A program made the translations under genes and the position numbers. Shown one piece after another: positions 34,851 to 43,480 of a stretch of DNA of 64,000 nucleotides. The DNA comes from CBDEGU01 sp965238045 (lineage in GTDB: Bacteria > Acidobacteriota > Terriglobia > Bryobacterales > UBA6623): contig CBDEGU010000006.1 in assembly GCA_965238045.1 (NCBI GenBank), positions 1 through 64,000 of the forward strand, in the 5' to 3' direction. Under the pieces are notes generated by a model, which saw nothing but the letters and a program-made list of their open reading frames with translations, was not told the DNA's origin and searched no databases. Positions within the stretch are counted from its first letter, which is position 1, and each line of letters starts with the position of its first letter.

Positions 34851-36178
34851 TCCCCGGCGCGCCGGCCGTCGGGCGGGGCGAAATGCCGCCGCACGTAGTC
34901 CGCGGCTTCATCACGGGTGCTCAGGCTCTCTTCGAGCTGCGCGTCTTCGACCTCTGAGAGAATCCGCTGAAACGACGGACCGGGCTCGTAGCCCCATGAG
35001 ATAAGATCGTCTCCGCTCAGCAGCCGGGGCGGGCGCAAGTGCTCGGCTGGCGTCTCGGCCAGCTTGCCGCGAACAAACTCGTAGCTGCCGAGCTTGCGAT
35101 GGCTCGAAAGACAGTCGAGGCGGTGCAGCTCCATGTGCTCGTCGAACCGCGGCTGCCGCATGAAACGCTTCAGCGTACTTTGGCGCATCTGGGTCACGTG
35201 CATGAAGCGCATGTGGTTGCCGATCAAAGCCAGCACTTGTTCGGTTTCCGCGCTCGAATACCGCAACCGCGAGCAGACGTTTTCGGCAATGCGCATTCCT
35301 TCTTCGACATGTCCGTTGAAACGAATGCGGTCGCTCACGCGATAGGTCGGCGGCTTGCCAGCATCGTGCAGCAGGACGCCCAGCGCCAGGGTGAGGGACG
35401 GTGTTTTGAGGCTATCGAGCATCAGCAGCGTATGGGTCCAGACATCGCCTTCGGGGTGGAACTCCGGCGGCTGCTCGACGCCCTTCATGGCGGCGACCTC
35501 CGGCAGGATGGCGTCGAGCAGTCCTGTGTCGCTGAGCAGTTCGAGGCCGCGCCGGGCGGCCCCCTCGGTAAGAATCCGGTTTAGCTCGTCGCGGATGCGC
35601 TCGGCCGCGATCCCGGAGATCTCCGCCGCGTGCCGCTTCAGCGCCTCGAAGGTCTTCGGTTCGATCCGAAAGTTCAGCCTCGCCGCGAAACGCACGGCTC
35701 GAAGCATGCGCAATTTGTCCTCGCCGATCCGCTCGTCCGCATCGCCGATGGCTCGAATCACGCCGGCCCGCAGATCGCGCTGCCCGCCAACGTAGTCGAG
35801 GCATTTCTCGGAAAACGGATCGTAGAGCAGGCCATTGATGGTGAAGTCGCGCCGCCGCACATCCTCCTCGGCGCTCGGCGTGAACGTTACGCTCGAAGGA
35901 TGGCGGCCGTCTCGATAATCATGATCGCGGCGGAAGGCGGCCACTTCGACCTGAGCCTGATCCTCGCGAACCAGCACCACGCCGAACTGTGCACCGGCCA
36001 GATTTGCGCGCGGGTAGTGTTGAAGAACCTGTTCCGGCGCCGCGCCGGTCGCGACATCGAAATCCTTCGGCTCGCGTCCCAGCAGAAGATCGCGCACGCA
36101 GCCGCCGGCCCAATAGGCCTGATGGCCCCGCTGGCGCAGTTCCTTGACGATCTTGAGCGCAAGCTCCCGGCTGCTCAT
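34847..36178 (-). CDS. CCA tRNA nucleotidyltransferase/poly(A) polymerase family protein with HD domain
   Basis: The 443-residue class II nucleotidyltransferase has a head motif YWAGGCVRDLLLGREPKDFDVATGA (about 19-43) with the GG and the metal-binding DxD. The RRRDFTINGLLYDP stretch (about 107) and the RRxDx-type neck (GEDKLRMLRAVRFAARLNF) follow. A C-terminal HD phosphohydrolase motif, LLHDAGK (about 263), is also present. It probably adds or repairs the CCA end of tRNAs, and a tRNA-Arg gene lies directly upstream on the same strand. The stop codon comes from repeat copy B. Confidence 0.92.
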   Translation of the reverse strand: MSSRELALKIVKELRQRGHQAYWAGGCVRDLLLGREPKDFDVATGAAPEQVLQHYPRANLAGAQFGVVLVREDQAQVEVAAFRRDHDYRDGRHPSSVTFTPSAEEDVRRRDFTINGLLYDPFSEKCLDYVGGQRDLRAGVIRAIGDADERIGEDKLRMLRAVRFAARLNFRIEPKTFEALKRHAAEISGIAAERIRDELNRILTEGAARRGLELLSDTGLLDAILPEVAAMKGVEQPPEFHPEGDVWTHTLLMLDSLKTPSLTLALGVLLHDAGKPPTYRVSDRIRFNGHVEEGMRIAENVCSRLRYSSAETEQVLALIGNHMRFMHVTQMRQSTLKRFMRQPRFDEHMELHRLDCLSSHRKLGSYEFVRGKLAETPAEHLRPPRLLSGDDLISWGYEPGPSFQRILSEVEDAQLEESLSTRDEAADYVRRHFAPPDGRRAGD

Positions 36179-36290
36179 CCCGGCTCTTCATCCCGGCGCA
36201 CCGGCCGTCGCCAGCCGGCGAGAATAGCGGACCCGGCGCCTCCACTGGCATGACCGGTCGCCCGCCTGCATCCCCCGGCCAAGAAAAGAA

Positions 36291-36367
36291 TGGCGGGCGT
36301 GGAGGGACTCGAACCCCCGACCTACTGGTTCGAAGCCAGGCGCTCTATCCAACTGAGCTACACGCCC
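36291..36367 (-). tRNA. tRNA-Arg, anticodon TCG
   Basis: A complete cloverleaf is readable on the minus strand. The 7 bp acceptor stem is GGGCGTG/CACGCCC. There is a D arm with AGCTCAGTTGG, an anticodon stem CCTGG/CCAGT with loop CTTCGAA, and a T arm GGGGGTTCGAGTCCC. The CCA end is encoded. Anticodon TCG reads CGA. It is next to, and upstream of, the CCA-adding enzyme gene. Confidence 0.95.
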
Positions 36368-36496
36368 GTGGCTTCATTCTAGTGGGTTGGCCGCGCTGCT
36401 GTCTCGCCTGCCGCGTGCGCGCTGTGTGGTTGAGTTTACAGTCTCGGGCGTCGAAAAACGCTACAATTTAAAGTTCACGAGGGAAGGGTGGAGTGT

Positions 36497-38374
36497 ATGT
36501 CTTACGACTCTCAAGGGGTGAAGTTCGTTCTCACCGCGCCAGACACCGAAAGCACCGAAGAGGCCTTCAGCCCTTGGAAGCAGATGGTATACGCTTCCGC
36601 GCCGGCCCGTTACGTACCGCGCTTCTTGTACAAGAATAAGTTCGAACAGCCCCGCTATCCCGACGGAACCGCGATGGTGATCCCCTATGGCATCCGGGTC
36701 ATTGAAGCGATTCTTCTCAAGCACTACCCGGCGAAAGACGTGGTGGTTTGTTACCCCGATGATTTGGACCATTTCGTCGGACCGCACACGGCCGCGGTCG
36801 GTGTGGGCGCCCACAATCCGATCGGCACCGCGTTTTCGACCGGCGTTTATAGCAACATTTTCGGCAGCTCGGCGCGGCCGATCAACGCGGCGGAAAGCGA
36901 ACGCATCTATCTTCATCCGGCGATTCGCAAACATCGCCCCAAGGTGATCGTCGGCGGCGCCGGTGCGTGGCAGATTCCCAAAACCCATTCGATGGAGCGG
37001 CTGGGGGTGGACTGCATCGTCAACGGCCGTGCCGAGGCCGTGGCGCTGGGGCTGTTTCAGAAGGCCGAATCGGGCGAGGAACTGCCTCGCATCGTCAATG
37101 CGACGGAACCATCGGTCGAAGAACTGGTCATCCCCGGCAAGCGTTCCACCTATGGGATTATCGAGATGAATCGCGGTTGCGGCAGGCAATGCGCCTTCTG
37201 CTCGCCAACTCTCGAAACCCGCATCTCGGTCTCCCCCGAGCAGTTGTTCGAGGCCGTCCGCGCCAATATGCGCAATGGTGGAAAGATCATCTTCCCGGTT
37301 TCCGAGGATGTCTTCATTTACGGAGCGGCCGCTCCATTCTACATCCCCAACTCCAACGCGATCCTCAGCTTCTACGATACGATCGCCCGCGAGCCCGGCG
37401 TCGAGTACTTGCCGCTCTCTCACGTCACCATCGCCCCGGCGGTCGTGAACCCCGGCCTGGTCCGCGACATGTCGAAGATTCTGCTCGATAAGAGCGCTTT
37501 GCGGAACCGCCATTCGACCCATCCGGATAAGAAGTTCCTGGCGCCTCTCATCGGCATCGAGACCGGTTCGGCCCGCCTGGCCGCGCTGACCATGTCGGGC
37601 AAGTCGCTGCCGTTTGATATTCGGGACTGGCAAGAGATTGTCGTCGAAGGTATTCGGATCATGAACGAGAATAACTGGTTCCCGGTCTGCACCTTCATCG
37701 TCGGCTTGCCCAACGAGACCGAAGAGGATTTGCAGCAGACGCTCGACCTGCTGCACCGGCTCAAGAAGAGCAAGATTCTCTATGTGCCGTCGATCTTCAC
37801 GCCTCTCGAAGACACCCGCATGGCCGGAGCCAAGGCTCTCAAAGCCAAGCAGCTTACCAAGCTGCAATGGGAATTCATCATGACCGCCTGGAAGCAGAGC
37901 GGCGAGTTCGGCGAAATGAGCGATCGCTCGCGAATCTATTTCCGCTGGGGCACCCGGGCCTTCTATCACCTGCGCGGACGCTGGGTGCACGGCAAGCAGT
38001 TTAAGTGGCCGGCCATGCGCTTCGCCGGTCTTCCCGAGACGACACTCAAAAAACACCTCTATCTCAACTGGGACAAAGAAGACACCACACCCGTCAGGCA
38101 ACCGCGCTTAATCGGCAAGCACCGCAAACAGACCCCCGAGGAACTGCGCGGCATGAATGATCTTCAGCCCTTCAGTATTTACGGAACCAGCCGCGAGGAA
38201 CAGCCGGCCCCGCTCCCCGCCCCAGATAAGGCACAGGATAAGGCCCCAGTTCCCGCCCAGGACAAGGCTCTGCGCCCGGCCCCGCCCTCCGCGGCAATCT
38301 CCAGCGCCGCGACCGTCAAAGGCGCCGCCAAGGCCGGCCAGGTTGCTCGAGATCAGCCCGTGGCCGGAGACTAG
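36497..38374 (+). CDS. B12-binding-type radical SAM protein
   Basis: The 625-residue protein has an N-terminal Rossmann-like, cobalamin-binding type domain (about residues 50-190: VVVCYPDDLDHFVGPHTAAVGVG, VIVGGAGAW). The DxHxxG cobalamin ligand is not obvious. The radical SAM domain has C228-x3-C232-x2-C235 (GCGRQCAFC) and the SAM-binding IGIETGSARL. A disordered Pro/Ala/Lys tail ends the protein (about 565-625). Start ATG 36497 has GGGAAGGGTGGAG upstream. It is monocistronic. The stop TAG belongs to the CTAG of the 142 bp palindromic element. The product is unknown. Confidence 0.85.
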   Translation: MSYDSQGVKFVLTAPDTESTEEAFSPWKQMVYASAPARYVPRFLYKNKFEQPRYPDGTAMVIPYGIRVIEAILLKHYPAKDVVVCYPDDLDHFVGPHTAAVGVGAHNPIGTAFSTGVYSNIFGSSARPINAAESERIYLHPAIRKHRPKVIVGGAGAWQIPKTHSMERLGVDCIVNGRAEAVALGLFQKAESGEELPRIVNATEPSVEELVIPGKRSTYGIIEMNRGCGRQCAFCSPTLETRISVSPEQLFEAVRANMRNGGKIIFPVSEDVFIYGAAAPFYIPNSNAILSFYDTIAREPGVEYLPLSHVTIAPAVVNPGLVRDMSKILLDKSALRNRHSTHPDKKFLAPLIGIETGSARLAALTMSGKSLPFDIRDWQEIVVEGIRIMNENNWFPVCTFIVGLPNETEEDLQQTLDLLHRLKKSKILYVPSIFTPLEDTRMAGAKALKAKQLTKLQWEFIMTAWKQSGEFGEMSDRSRIYFRWGTRAFYHLRGRWVHGKQFKWPAMRFAGLPETTLKKHLYLNWDKEDTTPVRQPRLIGKHRKQTPEELRGMNDLQPFSIYGTSREEQPAPLPAPDKAQDKAPVPAQDKALRPAPPSAAISSAATVKGAAKAGQVARDQPVAGD

Positions 38375-38512
38375 AGCATTTTCAGGAATGACATAGACCA
38401 CCCACGGGGGCTGCCAGATCGCCCCCCAACCGAGCCGCGCACGCAAGTAAGCGGTCTTGCCACGAAAACTCATCTTCGGATACGGGCTATACCATGACTG
38501 AAAATGCTCTAG
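38371..38512. repeat. 142 bp CTAG-bounded inverted-repeat element
   Basis: Perfect 15-base terminal inverted repeats (CTAGAGCATTTTCAG) extend with mismatches to about 26 bases. The interior is unrelated to the 184 bp elements. The left CTAG provides the stop codon of the radical SAM gene, and the right end lies 22 bp from the HIT gene stop. It shows the features of a MITE-like element. Confidence 0.8.
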
Positions 38513-38533
38513 CCCGCAGCCGCCTCCCGCCGT

Positions 38534-39025
38534 TCACATCCCGTCGCCGCGGAACGCGTCGCGCAGTCTCGACCAGGTCTCGGAGAGAGCTTCCGGAAGA
38601 ACGCGTGTCTCGCCCACCACGGTGATGAAATTCGAATCCGCCACCCAGCGGGGCAGCACATGCATGTGGATGTGTCCCGCGACACCGGCGCCCGCCGCCT
38701 CGCCGATGTTCATGCCAATGTTTACGCCGCCCGCGCGATACAAGTCGCGGAGTTCTTTTTCCAGCCGTTGCGTCAGCCGCATCATCTCCCCGGCGACCGC
38801 CGCCGGCGCGGCTTCGAGCGTCGCCAAGTGCTCCTTGGGAATGACCATCGCGTGGCCGCTGGTGTAGGGATAGCGGTTGAGCACCACGAAGTTGAATTCC
38901 CCGCGATGGACAACGAAGTTTTCTTCGTCCTGATCCGACGCACAGATATCGCAGAAAACGCAGCCTCCCGCCGGACCGCCTTCCTTGATGTACTGGTAGC
39001 GCCAGGGGCTCCAGAGATGATCCAC
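38534..39025 (-). CDS. HIT-family nucleotide hydrolase/transferase
   Basis: A 163-residue histidine-triad protein with H118-I-H120-M-H122 (GHIHMHVLPRW). An N-terminal cysteine cluster (C22, C25, C28 in GCVFCDIC) is typical of the zinc-binding branch related to Ap4A phosphorylase-like HIT proteins. It probably acts on dinucleoside polyphosphates or AMP conjugates in the cytoplasm. It stands alone between the palindromic element and hup. Confidence 0.92.
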   Translation of the reverse strand: MDHLWSPWRYQYIKEGGPAGGCVFCDICASDQDEENFVVHRGEFNFVVLNRYPYTSGHAMVIPKEHLATLEAAPAAVAGEMMRLTQRLEKELRDLYRAGGVNIGMNIGEAAGAGVAGHIHMHVLPRWVADSNFITVVGETRVLPEALSETWSRLRDAFRGDGM

Positions 39026-39126
39026 GACGCACGCCTCGCTGGCCCGTTGGCGGGCAGAAAACCGGTTCGCCCCAGCCGCCCGCGAGGCCTAATTCCAAGA
39101 AGCTCCACCTTTCGGAAATTTGTCCT

Positions 39127-39474
39127 CTAGATAATGGGATGCGTCCTGTCGGGTGAGCTATCCGTTACCGTGCTGGCCTGGGCGGAGGAGGAACTCGATC
39201 CGCCATTCACTATGTTGCGCAGTTCCTTACTGGGCTTAAAGAACGGAATAATTTTCGGCGGCACGGTGACTTTTTCTCCCGATTTCGGGTTGCGCCCAAT
39301 CCGGCCCCGCCGCTCCCGCGTGCGAAAGCTGCCAAATCCGCGAATCTCAACCTTGTCGCCGTTACGGACCGACTTCACCATGCTGTCGAAAATCGTCTCG
39401 ACGATGACTTCCGACTCCTTCCGCGTGACCTCAACGACACGGGCAACCTCTTCAATTAAATCGGCTTTGGTCAT
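39127..39474 (-). CDS. HU/IHF-family DNA-binding protein
   Basis: A 115-residue nucleoid protein. It begins MTKADLIEEVARVVEVTRKES and contains the HU signature GDKVEIRGFGSFRTRERRGRIGRNPKSGE (about 42-70) with the DNA-intercalating Pro in RNPKSG. A Ser-rich C-terminal tail of about 20 residues is added. The ATG at 39474 is preferred to one nine codons upstream because family members begin there. HU versus IHF cannot be told from sequence alone. Confidence 0.93.
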   Translation of the reverse strand: MTKADLIEEVARVVEVTRKESEVIVETIFDSMVKSVRNGDKVEIRGFGSFRTRERRGRIGRNPKSGEKVTVPPKIIPFFKPSKELRNIVNGGSSSSSAQASTVTDSSPDRTHPII

Positions 39475-39915
39475 GTTCTCCCACTCCCCAATGCATCCCA
39501 CTCGATTCGATCAAGCTCTTCCAGCCAGCACCCGCTCAACCAAGCCGCGCTCACAGAAGCAATCGTATCATGCCTCGCATCGTGCCGGGAACCGCGAACG
39601 GCCAGCCTCGAGAGCCTCCTGCGTTCTTACAGTATATAACCCATTTCGAGACCCCCAGAGCGGCGTCCCAGAGCGGCGTCCCAGAGCGGCGGCCAGAGCG
39701 GCGCCCCGAGCAGCCGGGCGCACCTGGAATTTGGCGCGCACCCGGGATTTCGACCCCGCCCGCTTTGGGGCGGCGAAACAGCCGGCCCGAGTCTTCCCTC
39801 TGGCATCCACTGGACATCAAAACGTTACGATAAAAAAACGCCGGTCGCGCGCCGCATCGGCAGCGGGCCGGCAGCACCGCCGGCGCACAGCTCACACACG
39901 GGAGATTCGCCACTC
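39475..39915. other. Intergenic region upstream of the HU gene and the DinB gene
   Basis: No gene is seen. The region contains the four-copy tandem repeat annotated separately. A TATACT -10-like hexamer reads leftwards near 39635 and could serve the HU gene. Nothing else stands out. Confidence 0.4.
39656..39705. repeat. Four-copy tandem repeat of 12-13 bases
   Basis: Units of CAGAGCGGCGTCC (13 bases twice, then 12-base variants twice) run head to tail in the gap between the divergent HU and DinB genes. A variable-copy spacer affecting either promoter is possible. Confidence 0.85.
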
Positions 39916-40398
39916 ATGGACCCACAAATCGCGCCCAGCGCCGAGCTCTTCGACGTGAGCACGGCTCTAGTCAAGCGAGCCCTTCAGGACCTCGATCCCG
40001 AAGATCTGCTCGCCTCGCCCGGCGAGGACTCCAATCCCGCCATCGCGATCCTCGCCCACCTGGCCCACACCCGCTGCTCGCTGTTGCGCCACCTGGGCTC
40101 GGACACCAAGCTGCCCTGGCAAGCGCGCTTCGGTCGCGGCGGGAGTGTAGACGATCCAGCCGCCTACCCCTCGAAGGACGAGTTCCTCGCCGTCTGGAAC
40201 CAAGCCACCCAAGAACTCGCCACCCGGCTCGAGACGATCACCGCGGACGAACTCGCCGGCCGGGCGCCGCGCGAGCCCCCAGTCAAGGACAAAACTCTCC
40301 GCGGCACGATCAGCTTCCTCGCCTACCACGAGGGCTACCACGTCGGACAGTTAGCCTACCTCAGGAAATGGTCCGGCAAGCCATCCCTCGTAGGCTGA
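39916..40398 (+). CDS. DinB-family metalloprotein
   Basis: A 160-residue four-helix-bundle protein of the DinB/YfiT group with a putative metal triad at H51 (HLAHTRCSLLRHL), H138 and H142 (AYHEGYHVGQLAYLRKWSG). Such proteins are often thiol-dependent transferases or stress proteins. The specific activity is not predictable here. It is a single gene. Confidence 0.88.
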   Translation: MDPQIAPSAELFDVSTALVKRALQDLDPEDLLASPGEDSNPAIAILAHLAHTRCSLLRHLGSDTKLPWQARFGRGGSVDDPAAYPSKDEFLAVWNQATQELATRLETITADELAGRAPREPPVKDKTLRGTISFLAYHEGYHVGQLAYLRKWSGKPSLVG

Positions 40399-40548
40399 CC
40401 CCGCCGCCACGCTTCGGCGCGGCACGAGCAGCCCGTGGCGGGGTCCCCCCCTTCGTGTGGAGACACGTGCGGAGACTTCGTGTGGGGACGCCTGCCGGCA
40501 TGTGCTAGTCTCCGATCGTGAAGCGAACACGAGCGTAAGGAGATTGTC

Positions 40549-40842
40549 ATGGCAACCTATATCCTGCTCCTCAATTGGACCCAACAGGGGATTGAGAACA
40601 TCAAGGACAGCCCCGAGCGCCTCGATCAAGCGAAGGCGGCGGTCCGGGCCGCCGGCGGAGAGCTAACAGCGTTCTACATGACGCTTGGCCAGTACGACAT
40701 GGTTTGTGTGGTCGAAGCCCCCGGCGACGCGGCGCTCGCGAAGGTCATGCTCGAGCTTGCGGCCGCTGGCGGAATCCGGAGCCAAACGCTGAAAGCTTTC
40801 CCGGAAAACGAATACCGGGACATCATCGGCGGGCTCAGCTAG
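40549..40842 (+). CDS. GYD-domain protein
   Basis: A 97-residue small alpha/beta protein with the GYD-domain pattern: TYILLLNWTQQGIENIKDSPERL and FYMTLGQYDMVCVVEAPGDA (residues about 42-62). AAAGGIRSQTLKAF follows. The ribosome site AAGGAG lies about 9 bases before the ATG. The function of the family is unknown; a ferredoxin-like dimeric fold is expected. Confidence 0.9.
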   Translation: MATYILLLNWTQQGIENIKDSPERLDQAKAAVRAAGGELTAFYMTLGQYDMVCVVEAPGDAALAKVMLELAAAGGIRSQTLKAFPENEYRDIIGGLS

Positions 40843-41183
40843 CGGCCACTGCCAGCCAAGGCCGCCTAACCCGTTGAGCTAACCGCGGGCGGGCCCCTCT
40901 TGCCGCCTGCCCGCGCCGCCTGCATCTTGATCGCCGTGCTGATGTTTGAAGAACCCGATCTGGTGCGCCAGTTTGCTGACAAGTATCGCCACGACCAAAG
41001 CCGCTGCCCTTCCCCACCAACTGCAAGTCTCAAAGCCATCCCGCCGAGCCGGCAGCCCCAGGCCTAGCCAAGATAAGACAGCCCGTAGCGCGGGCCTCGA
41101 AGAGACCAGCGGCCTTTTCAGGCCCAAACACTGACCCGAAATCCCCCCCCACCGAAGCACTCCAACAGACCCGCGTCCCTTCC
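40843..41183. other. Gap before the RAYT gene, with REP-like repeats
   Basis: No gene is credible here. The stretch contains two repeat blocks shared with 42977-43054: a 50-base block at 41006-41055 (around AGTCTCAAAGCCATCCC) and the REP-like hairpin at 41094-41119. It marks the left edge of the accessory island. Confidence 0.6.
41094..41119 (+). repeat. REP-like element, copy 1
   Basis: CGTAGCGCGGG, a short spacer containing TCGAAGAGACC, then GCGGCC and a T-run. The same pattern recurs at 42977 and 49289. It lies 65 bp downstream of the RAYT gene's 3' end. Confidence 0.65.
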
Positions 41184-41678
41184 TCAAATCCTGTCCGCAG
41201 CATTCAATGGCAACCCAACATCGTCCATCGCAATCGGTCCAGCCTGCTCGGCGAGCCATCGCGCACTCGACCACTTCCACTGCAAGGGGTCATCCACCAG
41301 TCGGCGATCCACCGGATTCACGTGAATATACTTGATCGTCTCATCATATTCAGCCCGGGTCCGCAATACCCGGTCATGAAATCTCGCCTGCCAGAATGCC
41401 CGGCCACGAATCGGCTGGACGGGCCGGGAAGCAGCGACCTTGAACCGCATCATCACGCCGGAAATCGTCGTATCTTTGTGAGGAAACAGGATGGCGTGGA
41501 CGTGATCGGGCATGAAACAGTAAGCGCAAACTGCGACCGGCGCATTCTCGCGAGTGCGAACAAGCGCTTCCGCAAGCAAACCGAACTCCGTTTCGTTGAA
41601 CGGTCGCAGCCCCTTGCTCAGATTTGTCGTTACGAAAAAGAACCGTGAATGAAGAATGGGCCGCCGAAGGCGTGACAT
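41184..41678 (-). CDS. REP-associated tyrosine transposase (RAYT)
   Basis: A 164-residue Y1 HUH single-strand transposase of the IS200-like, REP-linked class. The HUH pair is H59-V-H61 (CFMPDHVHAILFP), and the likely catalytic Tyr is Y117 in IKYIHVNPVDRR. FWQARFHDRVLRT precedes it. The family mobilises or maintains REP palindromes, and REP-like copies flank this gene. An IS630-family element now begins 7 bp upstream of its ATG, probably cutting it off from its promoter and ribosome site. Confidence 0.92.
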   Translation of the reverse strand: MSRLRRPILHSRFFFVTTNLSKGLRPFNETEFGLLAEALVRTRENAPVAVCAYCFMPDHVHAILFPHKDTTISGVMMRFKVAASRPVQPIRGRAFWQARFHDRVLRTRAEYDETIKYIHVNPVDRRLVDDPLQWKWSSARWLAEQAGPIAMDDVGLPLNAADRI

Positions 41679-41685
41679 CGTTGCC

Positions 41686-42920
41686 TAGTATAGCGTTTCA
41701 TTAAAACATATCGATACGAGGATGTTTCCTGCTAGGCTGGATGCATGGCAGGAAAATCGAAGCGTCCCCAACTGCTTCTCACGCCCGAAGAGTCGCAACA
41801 TCTGCAGCGGCTGCGTCGTTCGCGTAAGGCTCCGGCTCGGGAGGTGCAGAGAGCCGAGATTCTGTGGCGCTATCATTGCGGCGAGACGATCGCCGAGATT
41901 ATGCGGGCCGTGAAGATGACGCGCAAAAGCGTTGGCAAATGGATCGAGCGAGCCCTGGCCATGGGGGTGGAAGCGGCGCTCAAGGATGCCTATCATCGTC
42001 CCCGGGAACCCCGCATCAGCGAAGAGGCCAAGGCCTGGGTGGTGCACTTGGCCTGTAGCAAACCCAAGCAACTCGGTTACGCCGCCGAGCTCTGGACCCG
42101 CGGCGCGCTCGCCCGGCACGTGCGCCAGCATGCCGTGGAAGCGGGCTATCCGGCCTTGGCCCAAGCGGCCAAGGCGACCGTCCATCGGATTCTGGCCGAG
42201 CAACCTCTTCACCCGGAGAAGGTGAAGTACTACTTGCAGCGCCGCGACCCGGATTTTGAGTCCAAGATGCGGCAGGTGCTGCTGGTCTACCGCGAGGTGG
42301 CCTTGCAGAATGAAAGCGCGGGCGAGGGCGGCCCATCGCCGGGCGTGATTACGGTTTCGGTCGACGAAAAGCCCGGCGTGCAAGCGATCGCCAACACCGC
42401 TCCGGACCTGCCGCCGACTGCGGGGCGGCATCCCTGCGTGGCTCGAGATTACGAATACAAACGTCTGGGAACTTGCTCGATTCTGGCGGCGCTGGACTTG
42501 CACGACGGTCGGGTGACAGCGCGGGTGGAGCGGCGCCACCGCAGCCGGGAATTCATCTTACTGCTCAAGGATCTGGACCAATCCTACCCGGCCCACTGTA
42601 CGATCCGATTGATCTTGGATAATCATTCCTCCCACGTTTCCAAGGAGACGAAGGACTATTTGGCGACGCGTCCGAACCGCTTCAAATACGTGCATACGCC
42701 GACCCACGGGTCCTGGCTGAACATTGTCGAGACGCTGTTCGGGAAGATGGCGCGCACTTTTTTGAAGCGAATCCGGGTGGAGTCCTGGGAGGAACTTCGA
42801 GAACGAATCCTGCAGGGGATCGCGGAGATCAACGCCGCCCCCGTCGTTCACCGCTGGAGGAAGTTCGAGCCGCTGGAGAGCGCGTCTGAGCTGAGTACAG
42901 TTTAATGAAACGATATACTA
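41686..42920. mobile_element. IS630-family insertion sequence, complete
   Basis: Inverted ends TAGTATA(G/T)CGTTTCATTAAA match at all but one of 20 positions, and each end carries the TA expected for the IS630/Tc1-mariner target duplication. One intact transposase gene fills the element, which is about 1.23 kb including the TA ends. It lies between the RAYT gene and REP-like copy 2. The uninterrupted gene and near-perfect ends suggest it is recent and may be active. Confidence 0.9.
41745..42905 (+). CDS. IS630-family transposase
   Basis: The 386-residue DDE transposase has an N-terminal helix-turn-helix (about residues 40-75: ETIAEIMRAVKMTRKSVGKWIERA). The RNase H-like domain has Asp in VSVDEKPG (about 206), the second Asp in LILDNHSSHVS (about 288) and the Glu in GSWLNIVETLFGKM (about 327). 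The start has no strong ribosome site, as is common in IS genes. The stop lies close to the right inverted repeat. Confidence 0.95.
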   Translation: MAGKSKRPQLLLTPEESQHLQRLRRSRKAPAREVQRAEILWRYHCGETIAEIMRAVKMTRKSVGKWIERALAMGVEAALKDAYHRPREPRISEEAKAWVVHLACSKPKQLGYAAELWTRGALARHVRQHAVEAGYPALAQAAKATVHRILAEQPLHPEKVKYYLQRRDPDFESKMRQVLLVYREVALQNESAGEGGPSPGVITVSVDEKPGVQAIANTAPDLPPTAGRHPCVARDYEYKRLGTCSILAALDLHDGRVTARVERRHRSREFILLLKDLDQSYPAHCTIRLILDNHSSHVSKETKDYLATRPNRFKYVHTPTHGSWLNIVETLFGKMARTFLKRIRVESWEELRERILQGIAEINAAPVVHRWRKFEPLESASELSTV

Positions 42921-42921
42921 G

Positions 42922-43480
42922 CATGGCAATTCCGACCGTCACCTGCAACGGATACGAAAGCCGCGAGCCTGATTTCCGTAGCGCGGGGCTCAAAGAGACC
43001 CGCGGCCTTCCCCACCGCCCGCTAGTCTCAAAGCCATCCCGCCGAGTCGGCAAATCGCGTGTCCCAAGAGGCACACATTCCGCCGACCGCTGTGGATTGC
43101 CGGGAATCGCCGTTCAGGTACACTTGCGGCGCTGTGGCCCGAGCGTATCGCCCTCAGGCCGTGGCCTACTGGCATCCCGCCGTTGTCGCGTGACCGGATT
43201 TCAGGCTAGCTGCCGTGCTCCGGAACTGCTGTAGAGCGGATTTCCACAGCGCTGAGCCCCGGTTCTCGATTGAGAAGCTCTCTCACAAACGACGGGTCTG
43301 GAATGTCGAGTGTTCGAGCAACAGTTCGGTCGATCTCACATCTAATACGATCCGTGTTAAGTTGCCGCCCGAACCGCCCGACAACTCCCCTCAGCCAACG
43401 AACGCCCACCCACGTCCGCCCAGCGTGCGTGGCCGGGTATTTGCCGCCCCAGGGTTCTTCGGGATTCTTCCAAGTCCAGC
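42922..43480. other. Gap right of the IS630 element, with repeats and decayed sequence
   Basis: It holds REP-like copy 2 (42977-43010) and the 50-base block (43005-43054). The remainder, 43060-43480, has only a weak minus-strand frame ending at 43206 that I cannot match to a family. Nothing convincing is coded here. Confidence 0.5.
42977..43010 (+). repeat. REP-like element, copy 2
   Basis: CGTAGCGCGGGG-CTCAAAGAGA-CCCGCGGCC: the CGCGGG and CCCGCG arms pair perfectly. It lies on the other side of the RAYT/IS630 block from copy 1, in the same orientation. Confidence 0.7.

Noticed and set aside
36461..38101. Minus-strand open frame of 546 codons opposite the radical SAM gene
   Set aside because: The opposite strand has the CxxxCxxC motif and a strong ribosome site, and this frame matches nothing.
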